This document shows, piece by piece, positions 25,198 through 34,364 of a DNA stretch of 64,000 nucleotides. The notes beneath the pieces were generated by a model, which saw only the letters and a list, made by a program, of their open reading frames with translations, was not told the origin of the DNA and searched no databases. This stretch comes from JAJRTE01 sp964418585 (GTDB lineage: Bacteria; Myxococcota_A; UBA796; JAJRTE01): assembly GCA_964418585.1 (NCBI GenBank), contig CAYQMG010000204.1, forward strand, positions 1 to 64,000, given 5' to 3'. Numbering within the stretch: the stretch's first letter is position 1; the number at the start of each line of letters is the position of its first letter. The position numbers and the translations under genes are program-made.

Positions 25198-26376
25198 ATG
25201 ACCAAACGCATGGCCCAGGGCCTTGGCGTCGTTCTGCTGCTGTCCGGTCTGATCATTCTGGAGGGGGCTGCACAGCAGCAAGCCGGAGATGACCAGGGTG
25301 GGCAAGCGGTCGAGGAGACGCCGGGGGCGACACCGTCCGGGCGGGTGGTGCCCGGGCTTCCTCCCATGACTTTTGTCACCTACAACACTGGACTGGCCCA
25401 TGGGGCGGTCGCTCTGGCGGACCAACGCCTCCCCTTGATCGAGGCTCACCTGGCCGGTATCGACGCAGACGTCATCTGCCTGCAGGAAGTCTGGACCGAC
25501 GAGGACGCCGCAGCGATTGTGTCCGCCCTCGAGGACACCTACCCCTACACGTTCCGGCAGGTGACCGAGGACACGAGCGAACCGAGCACACCGTGTGGGA
25601 TCTTCAAGACCTATTTCCTCAAGAGGTGCGTGGACAGGAAGTGCGAGTCCCAGGGGATCTCCACCGAGGAGTGTGTTGCCACCGGACCTTGCAAGGCCAA
25701 GTATGATGCCCTTGCCGACGATTGCAAGCGGTGCCTGGCCGCAAACACCGCCGCACCCACGTCGTGCGCGCTGGGTGGTGCCCAGGACTTCGTCTCCAAG
25801 GGGCGGAACGGCCTGCTTCTGCTGAGTCGCCACCCCATTGAGCATGCGACCTATGTCCCCCACGACACCCTCCTGGTCAAGCGTGGCATGATCACCGCCG
25901 ACATCCAGGGGTATCACACCATCTGCACCCACCTGTCGGCGGACCTGGGCGTGGTCCCCTATCCCCCAGGGCGGGACTTCGAGAGCTGGGAAGATGAGCA
26001 CGCGGCGCAGGTGCTTGCTCTCGGTGAGGCCGCACCGGGCGGCCGGTGTACCGTGCTGATGGGCGACCTGAACGCGGGGCCCGAGGACTTTGGACTGACC
26101 GGGGAGCTGCCCGAGAATTTCAAGCTGCTGGCTTCCGAGGGCTACCACTGGTACTGGGAGTCTCCCCGGTGCACCTGGTGCAAGGACAACCCCCTGGCCG
26201 GATCCGAGGTGGACAAGCTGATCGACTACATCATGTTCAATGGGTGCCCGGACGGGCTTCAGTTCGAGTACCATCGGATCATGGATGACCCGATCGACAT
26301 CGAGGGTCAGACGAGTCCCACACGGCTTTCCGACCACTATGGGGTGCTGGTGCACGTGCAGCCCGCAACGCGCTGA
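25198..26376 (+). CDS. Secreted endonuclease/exonuclease/phosphatase (EEP) superfamily protein
   Basis: 392 aa from ATG at 25198 (CAGGAGGACAAC upstream). An N-terminal signal peptide (VVLLLSGLIILEGAAQ) precedes the EEP fold: FVTYNTGL, DVICLQEVW (metal-binding Glu), GLLLLSRHPI, TICTHLSAD, VLMGDLNAGPED (the conserved GDLN/DFN motif), DYIMFNGC and the C-terminal SDHYGVLV with the catalytic Asp-His. This order is shared by DNase I-like nucleases, sphingomyelinases and inositol phosphatases. Six or more cysteines between residues 140 and 200 form an insertion probably disulfide-bonded outside the cell. An extracellular nuclease or phosphodiesterase is likely; the substrate is open. Confidence 0.87.
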   Translation: MTKRMAQGLGVVLLLSGLIILEGAAQQQAGDDQGGQAVEETPGATPSGRVVPGLPPMTFVTYNTGLAHGAVALADQRLPLIEAHLAGIDADVICLQEVWTDEDAAAIVSALEDTYPYTFRQVTEDTSEPSTPCGIFKTYFLKRCVDRKCESQGISTEECVATGPCKAKYDALADDCKRCLAANTAAPTSCALGGAQDFVSKGRNGLLLLSRHPIEHATYVPHDTLLVKRGMITADIQGYHTICTHLSADLGVVPYPPGRDFESWEDEHAAQVLALGEAAPGGRCTVLMGDLNAGPEDFGLTGELPENFKLLASEGYHWYWESPRCTWCKDNPLAGSEVDKLIDYIMFNGCPDGLQFEYHRIMDDPIDIEGQTSPTRLSDHYGVLVHVQPATR

Positions 26377-26416
26377 GTTTCCAGGGTGCGCCAGGGCCCA
26401 TCACCATCGCCGTCTT

Positions 26417-26884
26417 TCACTCGTCCTGCGTGCGACGGGACTCCAGAAGGGCGTTGTCGTTGCCCGCGGCCTCTTCGGCAGGAGGCCAGTCCGGGAACCG
26501 GATCGGTTGTTCCCCTCGCTTTTTCCATACAGGCTTGCCTTCTTCCTTGCGCGCACGATAGGCACAGGACACAAGCAGGAGCGTCATGAACACCGCTTCC
26601 CAGGCATGCATCCAGAACGCCATCGCGATGACCACAAGGGCGAACAGCAGCGCGATACCCAGGACGATCCGCGATGTCCTGCGCCCCTCCTGCCGCTCGA
26701 ACCCACAGTGCTTGAGGAGCGTGACCCGGTCCGGCCAGGGGAGGAGCGCAGCCAGGCGTTGTATCGAGTAGGCAGGCAAAAGCGGTCCCAGATCGTACCC
26801 ACACCGGAAACACGTCACGCTGGTGGAGCTGACCTGCACGTCCTTGATGGGCGAGTTGCACTGCGGGCATCTTTTGATTCGCAT
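26417..26884 (-). CDS. Small membrane protein with N-terminal zinc ribbon
   Basis: 155 aa from ATG at 26884 (GAGG 5 nt upstream). The N-terminus RIKRCPQCNSPI and TCFRCGYDLG gives a four-cysteine zinc ribbon, followed by about 40 residues and two predicted membrane helices (IVLGIALLFALVVIAMAFW, AVFMTLLLVSCAY), then a charged tail. No enzyme motif is seen. It is convergent with the EEP gene and its role is unknown. Confidence 0.65.
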   Translation of the reverse strand: MRIKRCPQCNSPIKDVQVSSTSVTCFRCGYDLGPLLPAYSIQRLAALLPWPDRVTLLKHCGFERQEGRRTSRIVLGIALLFALVVIAMAFWMHAWEAVFMTLLLVSCAYRARKEEGKPVWKKRGEQPIRFPDWPPAEEAAGNDNALLESRRTQDE

Positions 26885-27012
26885 GTGAGCCTCATGCGTC
26901 TCGGTCCGCGTCACGCCGATCGGTTGGGGGGCTCCAGGCTCGGACCGGCCAGATCACCCAGGCCATGACAGGTGGCCTGAGCCGCGGTTCAGACGCCGAG
27001 GCGTACGGAAGA

Positions 27013-27918
27013 CTACTCTCGCCCGCCCAGTGTGCTCTCGAGCGCATCGAGGGCAGATTCGGCGTCCGCGGGGATCCCCTTCAACTCAGGGAAGAATACC
27101 ATATCCCCACGGAACGCAGGCAACTGCTCGACGCCGCCGGGTGCGGACACCCTGTCCGACGTATCCGGTGTCGGCGTGGCCTCCGGTTCGGCGGTCTCGT
27201 CTGCGGACTCGAGCCCGAATGGTGCGGTCCCACTGGCGCTGCACCCCAGGATGAGTTCGGTGTAGGTGTTGAACGCAAGCAGGCGGGTGGCCCAGCGGAA
27301 CAGTCCTTCCTGGTAGTCGACCACCCCCCCCATCTGTCGGGTCACGGCCAGACCCAGCACCGTGGTATCAAAGGCGATGTCGTAGTCGAGTTCGAGAATC
27401 GGTTCCACACCGAAGGCTCCCACGTTCGTCCGCATGGCGCCTTGAGTCTCCGAAGATGCCCCGGTGGTTTCGTCCGTCAGGGTGGTGTCGAAGAGATACA
27501 TGTAGGGGAACTCCTCGAGAGGGTCGCTCAAGGTCACGGTCATGGCGTCGGGATAGGCGGAGAGTTCCGCGTCCAGGGCTCGAAGGAGTTCCTGGTAGAA
27601 CGTATCGGCGAACGTGGCCGCGCGGCGGGCCGAATAGCCCTCGAGGCCGAGTTCTGCGATGTATTCGAGTGTCTGTTGTGCGATCTCCTCGATCAGGTCC
27701 TGGGGAAATGCTTCCCCTTCTGTCAGGGTGACCATGATGGGCGAATCGACCCGCAGGTCTCCGGCGAAGTTGGAGAAGGCGCAATTGACCACGATGTAGG
27801 TCTCGTCGAATTCGAGCGCGTAGGTCCCGTCGTAGGCCCCGGACTCTTCTGCTGCCGAGACCGTGGAACCGATGATGGAAGAGAGGGCGATGGCCAAGGT
27901 GGCAACCGAGCGTTTCAT
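27013..27918 (-). CDS. Secreted protein of unknown function
   Basis: 301 aa from ATG at 27918, with GGAGG upstream. A signal peptide (MKRSVATLAIALSSIIGSTVSA) precedes an acidic, beta-rich mature protein with few cysteines and a Pro/Thr/Glu-rich stretch near residues 235-260. I recognise no domain. The abundance of Asp, Glu and Tyr fits an exported or periplasmic protein. Confidence 0.6.
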   Translation of the reverse strand: MKRSVATLAIALSSIIGSTVSAAEESGAYDGTYALEFDETYIVVNCAFSNFAGDLRVDSPIMVTLTEGEAFPQDLIEEIAQQTLEYIAELGLEGYSARRAATFADTFYQELLRALDAELSAYPDAMTVTLSDPLEEFPYMYLFDTTLTDETTGASSETQGAMRTNVGAFGVEPILELDYDIAFDTTVLGLAVTRQMGGVVDYQEGLFRWATRLLAFNTYTELILGCSASGTAPFGLESADETAEPEATPTPDTSDRVSAPGGVEQLPAFRGDMVFFPELKGIPADAESALDALESTLGGRE

Positions 27919-28150
27919 GACAGCCTCCGGTCTTTTTGGGTTGATGAGAACACGGTGGTGTTCTTCCGGCGAGTTGAGGTGCAATCGGCGTGCCACGGTG
28001 GGACAGGGAAGTCGGAGATCCAGAAAACCACTGTATGGAACAGGAGATTCCCGTTGCTGAGCCGGTCTGCGCAGGAGTTCTCTGTTTCCGGAAGGTTACC
28101 GCCGCCTGGCCGGGAACGGTAAACGAGGGCGCAATCGAACCAAGAGGCTG

Positions 28151-29023
28151 TCAGCCCTGGGTCAGGCCGGTGAGTTCTTCGCTCACTTCCCAGAGCCGCC
28201 TCGCCGCTTCCAGATCGTAGGAGGCCCGGGAGGATGGTTTTTCCCGGCACTTGTCGAAGTACTTGCCGCTGATCTTCACCAGGGTGGGGGAGGTGGCCAC
28301 GTGGAGGGTGGTGCGTGCTCCTGCCTCGGCATCGATCATCACGAATCGGCCCACCCTCACCAGGTTCCGGAAGAACCAGCCGGTATTGTGTCCGAATCCG
28401 GTGGCCACAACCCCGGGATGGAGACAGTTGACCGTAACCCCGGTTCCTTCCAGGCGGCGCGCCAATTCATAGGTGAACAGCACATTGGCGAGCTTGGATT
28501 GGCGATAGGCGGTAATCGGTCGGTAACGCCGGGTCAACATGAGGTCGTCGAAGTGCATCCGGGCGCCAAAATGGGTTCGGGACGCCACGTTGACCACACG
28601 GGACGGTGCGGATGCCTTGAGACGGTCGAGCAGAAGATGGGTCAGCAGGAAATGGGAGAGGTGGTTGACTGCAAAGGTCATCTCGAACCCCTCCGGGGTT
28701 TCGGCACGAGGTTGAAAGATCCCGCCTGCATTGTTGATCAGGACATGCAGCGCGCCATGAGCGTCCAGAAAACGCCTGGCCACGGCACGCACCTGCTCCA
28801 TGCTGGCCAGGTCCGCCTGGAGCATGGAAACACGATCGTTCCCGCTTCGCTCGCGGATCTCTTCCACGGCCGACTCGCCACGCTCGCGCGTGCGTGACAC
28901 GATGACCACGGTGGCCCCCATTCTTGCCAGGCCCACAGCGGTCTCCTTGCCGATTCCGTTCGTCGCTCCGGTGATGAGGCATGTGCGCCCGGCCATGAGT
29001 TCGGTTCCGGGTTCTGTGCTCAT
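28151..29023 (-). CDS. Short-chain dehydrogenase/reductase (retinol-dehydrogenase-like)
   Basis: 290 aa. All SDR landmarks are visible: the cofactor loop TGATNGIGKE near residue 19, LQADLASM, LINNAGG, the catalytic Ser in VVNVASR, YRQSK (catalytic Tyr and Lys) and NCLHPGVVATGF. The order and the C-terminus resemble the retinol dehydrogenase/WWOX-like branch. SRTRERG after beta-2 suggests NADP(H) preference. The start has GGGAG upstream. The true substrate is likely a lipid or other hydrophobic alcohol or ketone, but this is not provable here. Confidence 0.92.
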   Translation of the reverse strand: MSTEPGTELMAGRTCLITGATNGIGKETAVGLARMGATVVIVSRTRERGESAVEEIRERSGNDRVSMLQADLASMEQVRAVARRFLDAHGALHVLINNAGGIFQPRAETPEGFEMTFAVNHLSHFLLTHLLLDRLKASAPSRVVNVASRTHFGARMHFDDLMLTRRYRPITAYRQSKLANVLFTYELARRLEGTGVTVNCLHPGVVATGFGHNTGWFFRNLVRVGRFVMIDAEAGARTTLHVATSPTLVKISGKYFDKCREKPSSRASYDLEAARRLWEVSEELTGLTQG

Positions 29024-29238
29024 AAGATTCTCCCGTCCGTATCCAGAGACGACAGGTGTCCACCCGTGTCCACAAGGTGTCGAGCACTCGAGGCACAGAC
29101 AGGGCCGCCACCCGGGCCGGTCGTCGAAGCCTGGATCGAGGTCGAGGGCCGGCCATACTTCCCGTGTAGTGTACCGGTCTGTGCAGCAGAATCAAGTGGA
29201 TGTCGGTACTGGAGCCGTGGGAGGCAGGGTTGGAACCG

Positions 29239-31278
29239 TCAGAATTCGAATCCGACCTCGGTCTCGAGCACCCACCGAATCACATTGCGGAATTCGGCCG
29301 GGTCGCCCACGGCGGGAATGGCGCTTTCGGATGTCTCCCCTTCAGACACGGCACGAAGGCGATACATCTTGGAAATCTCTGCGTTGACGAACAGGAAAGG
29401 GAGCACCTTCAGTTTGGCCCGACCGATCAAGAGGGAGTCGGGCGCCTCCATGTCGAACACCCGTTCACCATCGAACAGGTTCATGCGGACATAGGTGGCC
29501 ATGAGCCGCAGATGATCTCCAGAAGGCAACTCGGCATGGAGCAAGAACTGGCTGTCCCGTCCGCCCGAGGTGCCCTGAATGGCGGCCGAGATGCCCGGAC
29601 CGTGAACCAGCGCGTAGGTCGCCTCGAACCGTCCGCCAAGCCGGTATCCTCCCGATTGAGCCTCCAGGTACCTCAGCTTGGGCACCACTTCTCCCTCGGT
29701 GTTCATGAGTGCCTGGTATTTCTCGATTTCATAGAACATGTCGAAATATCCAGGCGCATAGCGGGCATGGTAGGCTCCAACCTCCCCGCGGATACGGAAG
29801 GCGTGGATACGCTCGTCGTCCGCGTTCCCTCCCACATTGATCCGGACGAGTGAGCCCAGTGAGAACCCGTCGCCTCCTGTGTTCATCAACCGGCTGTAGT
29901 CCACGTACCCTTTCACATCCACTTGCCGGGTCTTGACGACTTTTACCTCGGTATCCACCCCGAACACGGAAGCCACCCGGGCGTCCTCTACTCGAGGTGT
30001 GTAGAACTCGTCCGCGATCAGGTAGCTGCTGTTGGACGGGTCATGGGCCAGCAGGTAGGGAGCCTTGCGGTCTGCCATGTAGCTCACACCGATGGAGAGG
30101 GAGCGGAGCATCAGATTGTCCGGGTAGAAGAGCCGGAATGGCTTGACATAGCCAAGCGCTCCGGTGAGACCGTAGTTGACAATGTCGTTGGTGTAGAACT
30201 CAAGCCCCGCATACCCGAACCCCTTGTCGATCTGGGCGCTGACGTGGTGATGATCCAGGTCGATGTTGGGATTGTACCTGCGGATTTGCGTACCATGCCC
30301 CACGGTGGCGGCGGAAACCTTGCCCACGTTGACGTAGAGATCGTCTTCCTTGTGGCCATAGCGGATGTAGTCGATCACCTGGGCGAATTCGCTCGTCTCG
30401 TCCCACTGGAATCCGGCAAACTCACCAGCATTGGCAAACCCGGCTCCCCCCACGTAGTTGGGATCTGCGCTGTCCACCTGGGTGTCGAAGATCTCGAACG
30501 CCAGAGGGAGTTCCACACCAAGGAAGAGTTTCCCGAAGTGAAGGAACACCCGCGGAACCGCGCCCAGGTAGTAGGTTCGATTGGTGAGGGTCCCACCAGC
30601 AGACTGCTCGATGGGGAACATCTGGAAGCCCACCACAAACCGGTGCTTGTCGAAGGTGAAGTCCACATCCCCCACGCCCGTGAGCCAACCCTTGACAAAG
30701 GCGTGCTCCCGTTGGGCCTCCGAGGCCTGTTCCACCTCGCTGAGTCGTGCCTCGAGTTCCAGGACCCGTTGCGCCAGTTCTTCCTCGGTCAACGGCACAG
30801 GCGTCGCCTGGCCGTCCTCCTCCAGTCCTCCCGCCGCTTCCTCCTTGGCCGTTGCTTCTCCATCCCCTCCGTCCTGGTCAACCGATTCGAGCCCCTCGGG
30901 CGCGGCCGGCTCTCCGGCCGGGTCGCCCGGGTCCACCGCGTCGACTGCAGCGCCTTCGGCAGATTCTCCATCCACCGACACGGTCGTGTCCGATGGGTTG
31001 TCGTCCGGAGTCCTCGCCTGGTCCTGGTCCGGAGGGCCTCCAGGATCTTCGGCGACTTCTGCTCCCAACCCGGGGAAGGGCGTCCTATCCGGGTCAAGCA
31101 GCTCCACCTCGGGAGGGGCATGAAGATCGATGGCCGGACCGGCGTTGAAAGGAACGCCGGCATCAGTACCTGCTTCCTGGACCCGGGGCACAGGTCCCGC
31201 GGCCTGGCTCGTCGCCGCCGCGAGAAGGCCCCAGGCTGCCAGAGCCTGGATGGTCAGACGCACACCGCCGCACCGCAT
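29239..31278 (-). CDS. Outer-membrane beta-barrel protein with N-terminal coiled coil
   Basis: 679 aa from ATG at 31278 (GAGGTGA upstream). A signal peptide (LTIQALAAWGLLAAATSQAAG) is followed by 130 residues of acidic Pro/Gly-rich sequence and a short coiled coil (EELAQRVLELEARLSEVEQ). From there alternating hydrophobic strands continue to the C-terminus, which ends in VLETEVGFEF, a terminal Phe typical of barrel proteins. The coiled coil before a barrel resembles porins of the OprP or Bcs-type export classes, though no family is certain. It is the last gene of the BcsB-family operon. Its start lies 116 nt inside the end of the upstream gene. Confidence 0.7.
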   Translation of the reverse strand: MRCGGVRLTIQALAAWGLLAAATSQAAGPVPRVQEAGTDAGVPFNAGPAIDLHAPPEVELLDPDRTPFPGLGAEVAEDPGGPPDQDQARTPDDNPSDTTVSVDGESAEGAAVDAVDPGDPAGEPAAPEGLESVDQDGGDGEATAKEEAAGGLEEDGQATPVPLTEEELAQRVLELEARLSEVEQASEAQREHAFVKGWLTGVGDVDFTFDKHRFVVGFQMFPIEQSAGGTLTNRTYYLGAVPRVFLHFGKLFLGVELPLAFEIFDTQVDSADPNYVGGAGFANAGEFAGFQWDETSEFAQVIDYIRYGHKEDDLYVNVGKVSAATVGHGTQIRRYNPNIDLDHHHVSAQIDKGFGYAGLEFYTNDIVNYGLTGALGYVKPFRLFYPDNLMLRSLSIGVSYMADRKAPYLLAHDPSNSSYLIADEFYTPRVEDARVASVFGVDTEVKVVKTRQVDVKGYVDYSRLMNTGGDGFSLGSLVRINVGGNADDERIHAFRIRGEVGAYHARYAPGYFDMFYEIEKYQALMNTEGEVVPKLRYLEAQSGGYRLGGRFEATYALVHGPGISAAIQGTSGGRDSQFLLHAELPSGDHLRLMATYVRMNLFDGERVFDMEAPDSLLIGRAKLKVLPFLFVNAEISKMYRLRAVSEGETSESAIPAVGDPAEFRNVIRWVLETEVGFEF

Positions 31279-33364
31279 ATTCACCTCGCAGCCGCTGTCC
31301 GGGGGTACGCCAGCGCCCTCGGTACAGCAGCAGGCCACCAAACGTGGCAACGATCAACGAGAAATCCCCAAAAACGGACCCGTCGAGCCCGCTCGAAGTG
31401 CAGGGAGAGGTGGTGACCACTTCCTCGGACTCCACCCAAAACTTCACCTCGAACGTCTCTCCACCGCTGATGACCCGCACGGTACGGGACCCGACAGCGG
31501 CATCCGCGGAGACCTCTATTTCCACGACAAACTCTGTCGCGGACCGGACGTCCAGGGACAGCACCTGAATGTCGCGCCAGAAGTCCACGGAAGGGCTCTC
31601 GTCGATAAAATCGGTATTTGCGCCGGTGAACTTGATCTGTTTCTTTTCTCGCACGCGGATGTAGTCAGGCTCGACATCCACGATTCGGGGCTTGAGCGCC
31701 TGGTCGACTACCTCCAGGCCAGGCTCGTAGGTCAGCGTGTAGTCTCCTGTCTGCACGGTGAGGGGGTGAGGGCCAAGCGGCGCGTCCGGGGCCACGGTGA
31801 TGTTGGCCTTGCACCGGGTCACACTTTCAACCACCACGTCGGAGACCTGGATGCCACGTCCAAATCCTACTGTCACATCCCCGTCCACAAACGTGGTGTA
31901 GGCCCCCACGATGGTCACCGTGGTGCTCTCCCCCCGATACTCGGAGGGGGGGATGATCTCCTGGATGTGGGGAACATAGAGCGTGGTGGACACAGGGTCA
32001 GACAGATCCCCCGGAACCAGAATGGGTTGACCGGTCTCGTCCTCCACCTGGTAACGCGCACGCACCTGATACTGATCCGTGTACGGCTTGCCCGCCGGCT
32101 CCACCACCGCAACCAGGTCCCGATCGTTTTCGTTCTGATCTTCGGCAACCTCCACCTTGACTACCTGGCCTTCGCTGTCCAACACCGTGTGGATCACCTG
32201 GTAGTCAATGAGATACTGTCCGTCCTGGGCGAAACCCTCATCCCCCAGTTCTTGCGGCGGCAGCCACTGGAGCGTGAGAGTCAAGGCCAGGGAGGGGGGC
32301 GGGGAGGGCACAAAGTCGAGAGAACGGGGCGGCGGCAGTCGCACGCGAAAACTCAGCCACGTGTCCCCGGGCGCCCCCGGCGGGTCCGTGGTCGTGTTTC
32401 CGTTGATGTCCACTGCTTCCACGTAGTACCGCACCTCCGTGCCCGTGGGTTGCCCCGGAATGTCCGCCTCCCATCGGCCGTTGTCGTTCGCCACCATGTC
32501 CACCGCCCGAACGTCCTCCTCGCCCGCCTGGTAGTGGAGTGTGACACCCGCAATGGCCCGGTTGTCCGTCGCCACCGCCACCACCGGATAGGGACCGCTC
32601 ACGTTCGACGTGTCGGTCGGTCGCACCACCACGCTCACCTGCGGCGGAATGATGTCCTCTTCAAACAAAATCAGTGACGAGATGAACCATCCGTCCGACC
32701 AGCGCGTCTCGTTGCTCACGAATACCAGTTCCAGCGACTGATCGTCCCCGGTCATCCCCTCCAGATCGAAATAGCTGGTCACCCACCCCTCGCTCGTCCC
32801 AGAAAACGCCGCCGTGACACGATCCTCGTACACCACCTGAGCGTTGTACCCCTCCGACGGGGCAAGCATGTGCGTCTCCCCATCCGCTTCCACCAGTCGC
32901 ACGAACCCACCATCTCCACAAACACCCCCGAGCTGTGTCCCGTCCGAGAGCGTACACGTGCCGTTCGGATCGATGTCATAGTAGTGCACCATCAACATCG
33001 TCGCGCCGGGATAGCTGCTCAGCGAAAAGGTCGGAGAACGAATGACCGCCAGTGCATTCGGCAGGTAGTGCTGATCCAGTTCCGTCGCCCACACGTTCCC
33101 CCGCGACTCAACTACCGAATCCCCGACCGGAGCCCCCCACTGCCACACCGCCAGGGGATCCTCCACCCGCTCAAATCCCCCGTCCGTCTCGTCAAAATCG
33201 TACACCCGGACCGCACTCGTCGCCTCCGCAGACGGCACACACACCAGGACCACCATGCCCATCAGCACAACGGTCACCAGTCGCCGCCAGCAACGCCACG
33301 ACCCGAGACAGTCTCGAGACATGCGCAAAGGTCGGACTCCAGGTATCGATCGCGCTCGCTCCAT
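31163..33364 (-). CDS. Surface protein with Ig-type and tandem IPT/TIG domains
   Basis: 733 aa. A signal peptide or anchor (LVTVVLMGMVVLVCVPSAEA) is followed by a jelly-roll-like domain (about 50-220), Ig/FN3-type domains (220-460, with VSVVVRPTDTSNVSGPYPV and VRYYVEAVDING) and two IPT/TIG modules (IQEIIPPSEYRGESTTVTI and PRIVDVEPDYIRVREKKQI). A C-terminal hydrophobic segment (FGDFSLIVATFGGLLLY) suggests anchoring. The frame then runs on 40 residues into the next gene; that tail is low-complexity and may be a frameshift or a lost stop. CTCGAG is nearly absent from this gene. The start is 14 nt after the stop of the vWA gene; an ATG at 33322 is an alternative. Confidence 0.75.
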   Translation of the reverse strand: MERARSIPGVRPLRMSRDCLGSWRCWRRLVTVVLMGMVVLVCVPSAEATSAVRVYDFDETDGGFERVEDPLAVWQWGAPVGDSVVESRGNVWATELDQHYLPNALAVIRSPTFSLSSYPGATMLMVHYYDIDPNGTCTLSDGTQLGGVCGDGGFVRLVEADGETHMLAPSEGYNAQVVYEDRVTAAFSGTSEGWVTSYFDLEGMTGDDQSLELVFVSNETRWSDGWFISSLILFEEDIIPPQVSVVVRPTDTSNVSGPYPVVAVATDNRAIAGVTLHYQAGEEDVRAVDMVANDNGRWEADIPGQPTGTEVRYYVEAVDINGNTTTDPPGAPGDTWLSFRVRLPPPRSLDFVPSPPPSLALTLTLQWLPPQELGDEGFAQDGQYLIDYQVIHTVLDSEGQVVKVEVAEDQNENDRDLVAVVEPAGKPYTDQYQVRARYQVEDETGQPILVPGDLSDPVSTTLYVPHIQEIIPPSEYRGESTTVTIVGAYTTFVDGDVTVGFGRGIQVSDVVVESVTRCKANITVAPDAPLGPHPLTVQTGDYTLTYEPGLEVVDQALKPRIVDVEPDYIRVREKKQIKFTGANTDFIDESPSVDFWRDIQVLSLDVRSATEFVVEIEVSADAAVGSRTVRVISGGETFEVKFWVESEEVVTTSPCTSSGLDGSVFGDFSLIVATFGGLLLYRGRWRTPGQRLRGEYAVRRCASDHPGSGSLGPSRGGDEPGRGTCAPGPGSRY

Positions 33365-33377
33365 GGCAAGACAGCTT

Positions 33378-34364
33378 CTATTCTTCCGGAAGATATTGAT
33401 AAAACACCTTTATCAGTGCGCCGTGGGCCGGTAGTGCGTCGGCGTTGAATACCACCGACTGCTGGGCTTCATCGTAGGTCCACGACTCACCTTCCATGGT
33501 CTGAACGTCGTCCACGAACACGTCGATGGTACCCGGCACCGCCGGATGAGTGAGCTGGAAACGGCTCTTGAGCGCTACCTGCTGTTCCCCCACCGCAGAG
33601 ACCACCGAGGAGAGGTTGGGCGTGCAGATGGACTTGAAAACCCCGTTGAGCAGCTCGGTCATCTCGATGTACCGTTCGCCGTATGCAGCCTTGACGCCGT
33701 TGGGGCCGGTGCAGCCGCCTTCGGGCCCGACAATGGCGGAAAACATGATACGGTCCGACGTGTCGCCACCCTTGAGGACCACAAGAAAGTCGCGGTACTC
33801 CTCCACCGTCCCTTCGGACACATCGTCGTCGTCGCTCACCACGATGATGGATAGACCGGCGTCGTCCCGGAGGAATCCCTCGTTGTACCCGCCGCTCCCA
33901 AGAGCTTCGGGAGACAGGGCCATGGTCAGCGAAAGAAATCCTTCCTCGGGACTCTTGCTGAACGGGCTGGACACCACAGCCTCGACGTTCTCCTGAAAAA
34001 TCTCCGCAGCATCCGGAGTGTCGGACGTGATGATGCTCGGCGTACCCTGAAGCCGACCCTGGTCATTCTGGGCATCGGTGGTGATGATACCCACCTGGTA
34101 CGAGATGTTGTACTTTTCGATGGCGGCGATGAAGTCGTTGAACAACGGGGACAGTGCTTGCCCTTCCGGCTGCATGCTCATTGTGTTGTCGATGAGCCAG
34201 AGGATGTCGCGCGCCTCGACCGGGGTCTGTGTAAACACATCGGTCCATGAGACATATGGTGGGATGGTCTGGTCGTTCGGATCGATCAGATAGTCCCCGC
34301 ACGCGGTACCCAGGATGACAAGGAGCGGCAGGAGTGCAACGGCATGAGAAACGGGGCGGATCAC
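33378..34364 (-). CDS. Lipoprotein with von Willebrand factor A domain
   Basis: 328 aa from GTG at 34364, which shares GTGA with the stop of the BcsB-family gene. A signal peptide with lipobox LGTAC is followed by a vWA fold: DILWLIDNTMSM carries a MIDAS-like D-x-T-x-S, then YQVGIITTDAQ, GLSIIVVSDDDDVSEG and IMFSAIVGPEGG. A short beta-rich C-terminus ends LIKVFYQYLPEE. vWA domains bind protein ligands through a metal ion. An open frame reaches upstream to 34703 inside the BcsB-family gene, but the start is placed at the coupling GTG because the lipoprotein signal follows directly. Confidence 0.8.
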   Translation of the reverse strand: MIRPVSHAVALLPLLVILGTACGDYLIDPNDQTIPPYVSWTDVFTQTPVEARDILWLIDNTMSMQPEGQALSPLFNDFIAAIEKYNISYQVGIITTDAQNDQGRLQGTPSIITSDTPDAAEIFQENVEAVVSSPFSKSPEEGFLSLTMALSPEALGSGGYNEGFLRDDAGLSIIVVSDDDDVSEGTVEEYRDFLVVLKGGDTSDRIMFSAIVGPEGGCTGPNGVKAAYGERYIEMTELLNGVFKSICTPNLSSVVSAVGEQQVALKSRFQLTHPAVPGTIDVFVDDVQTMEGESWTYDEAQQSVVFNADALPAHGALIKVFYQYLPEE

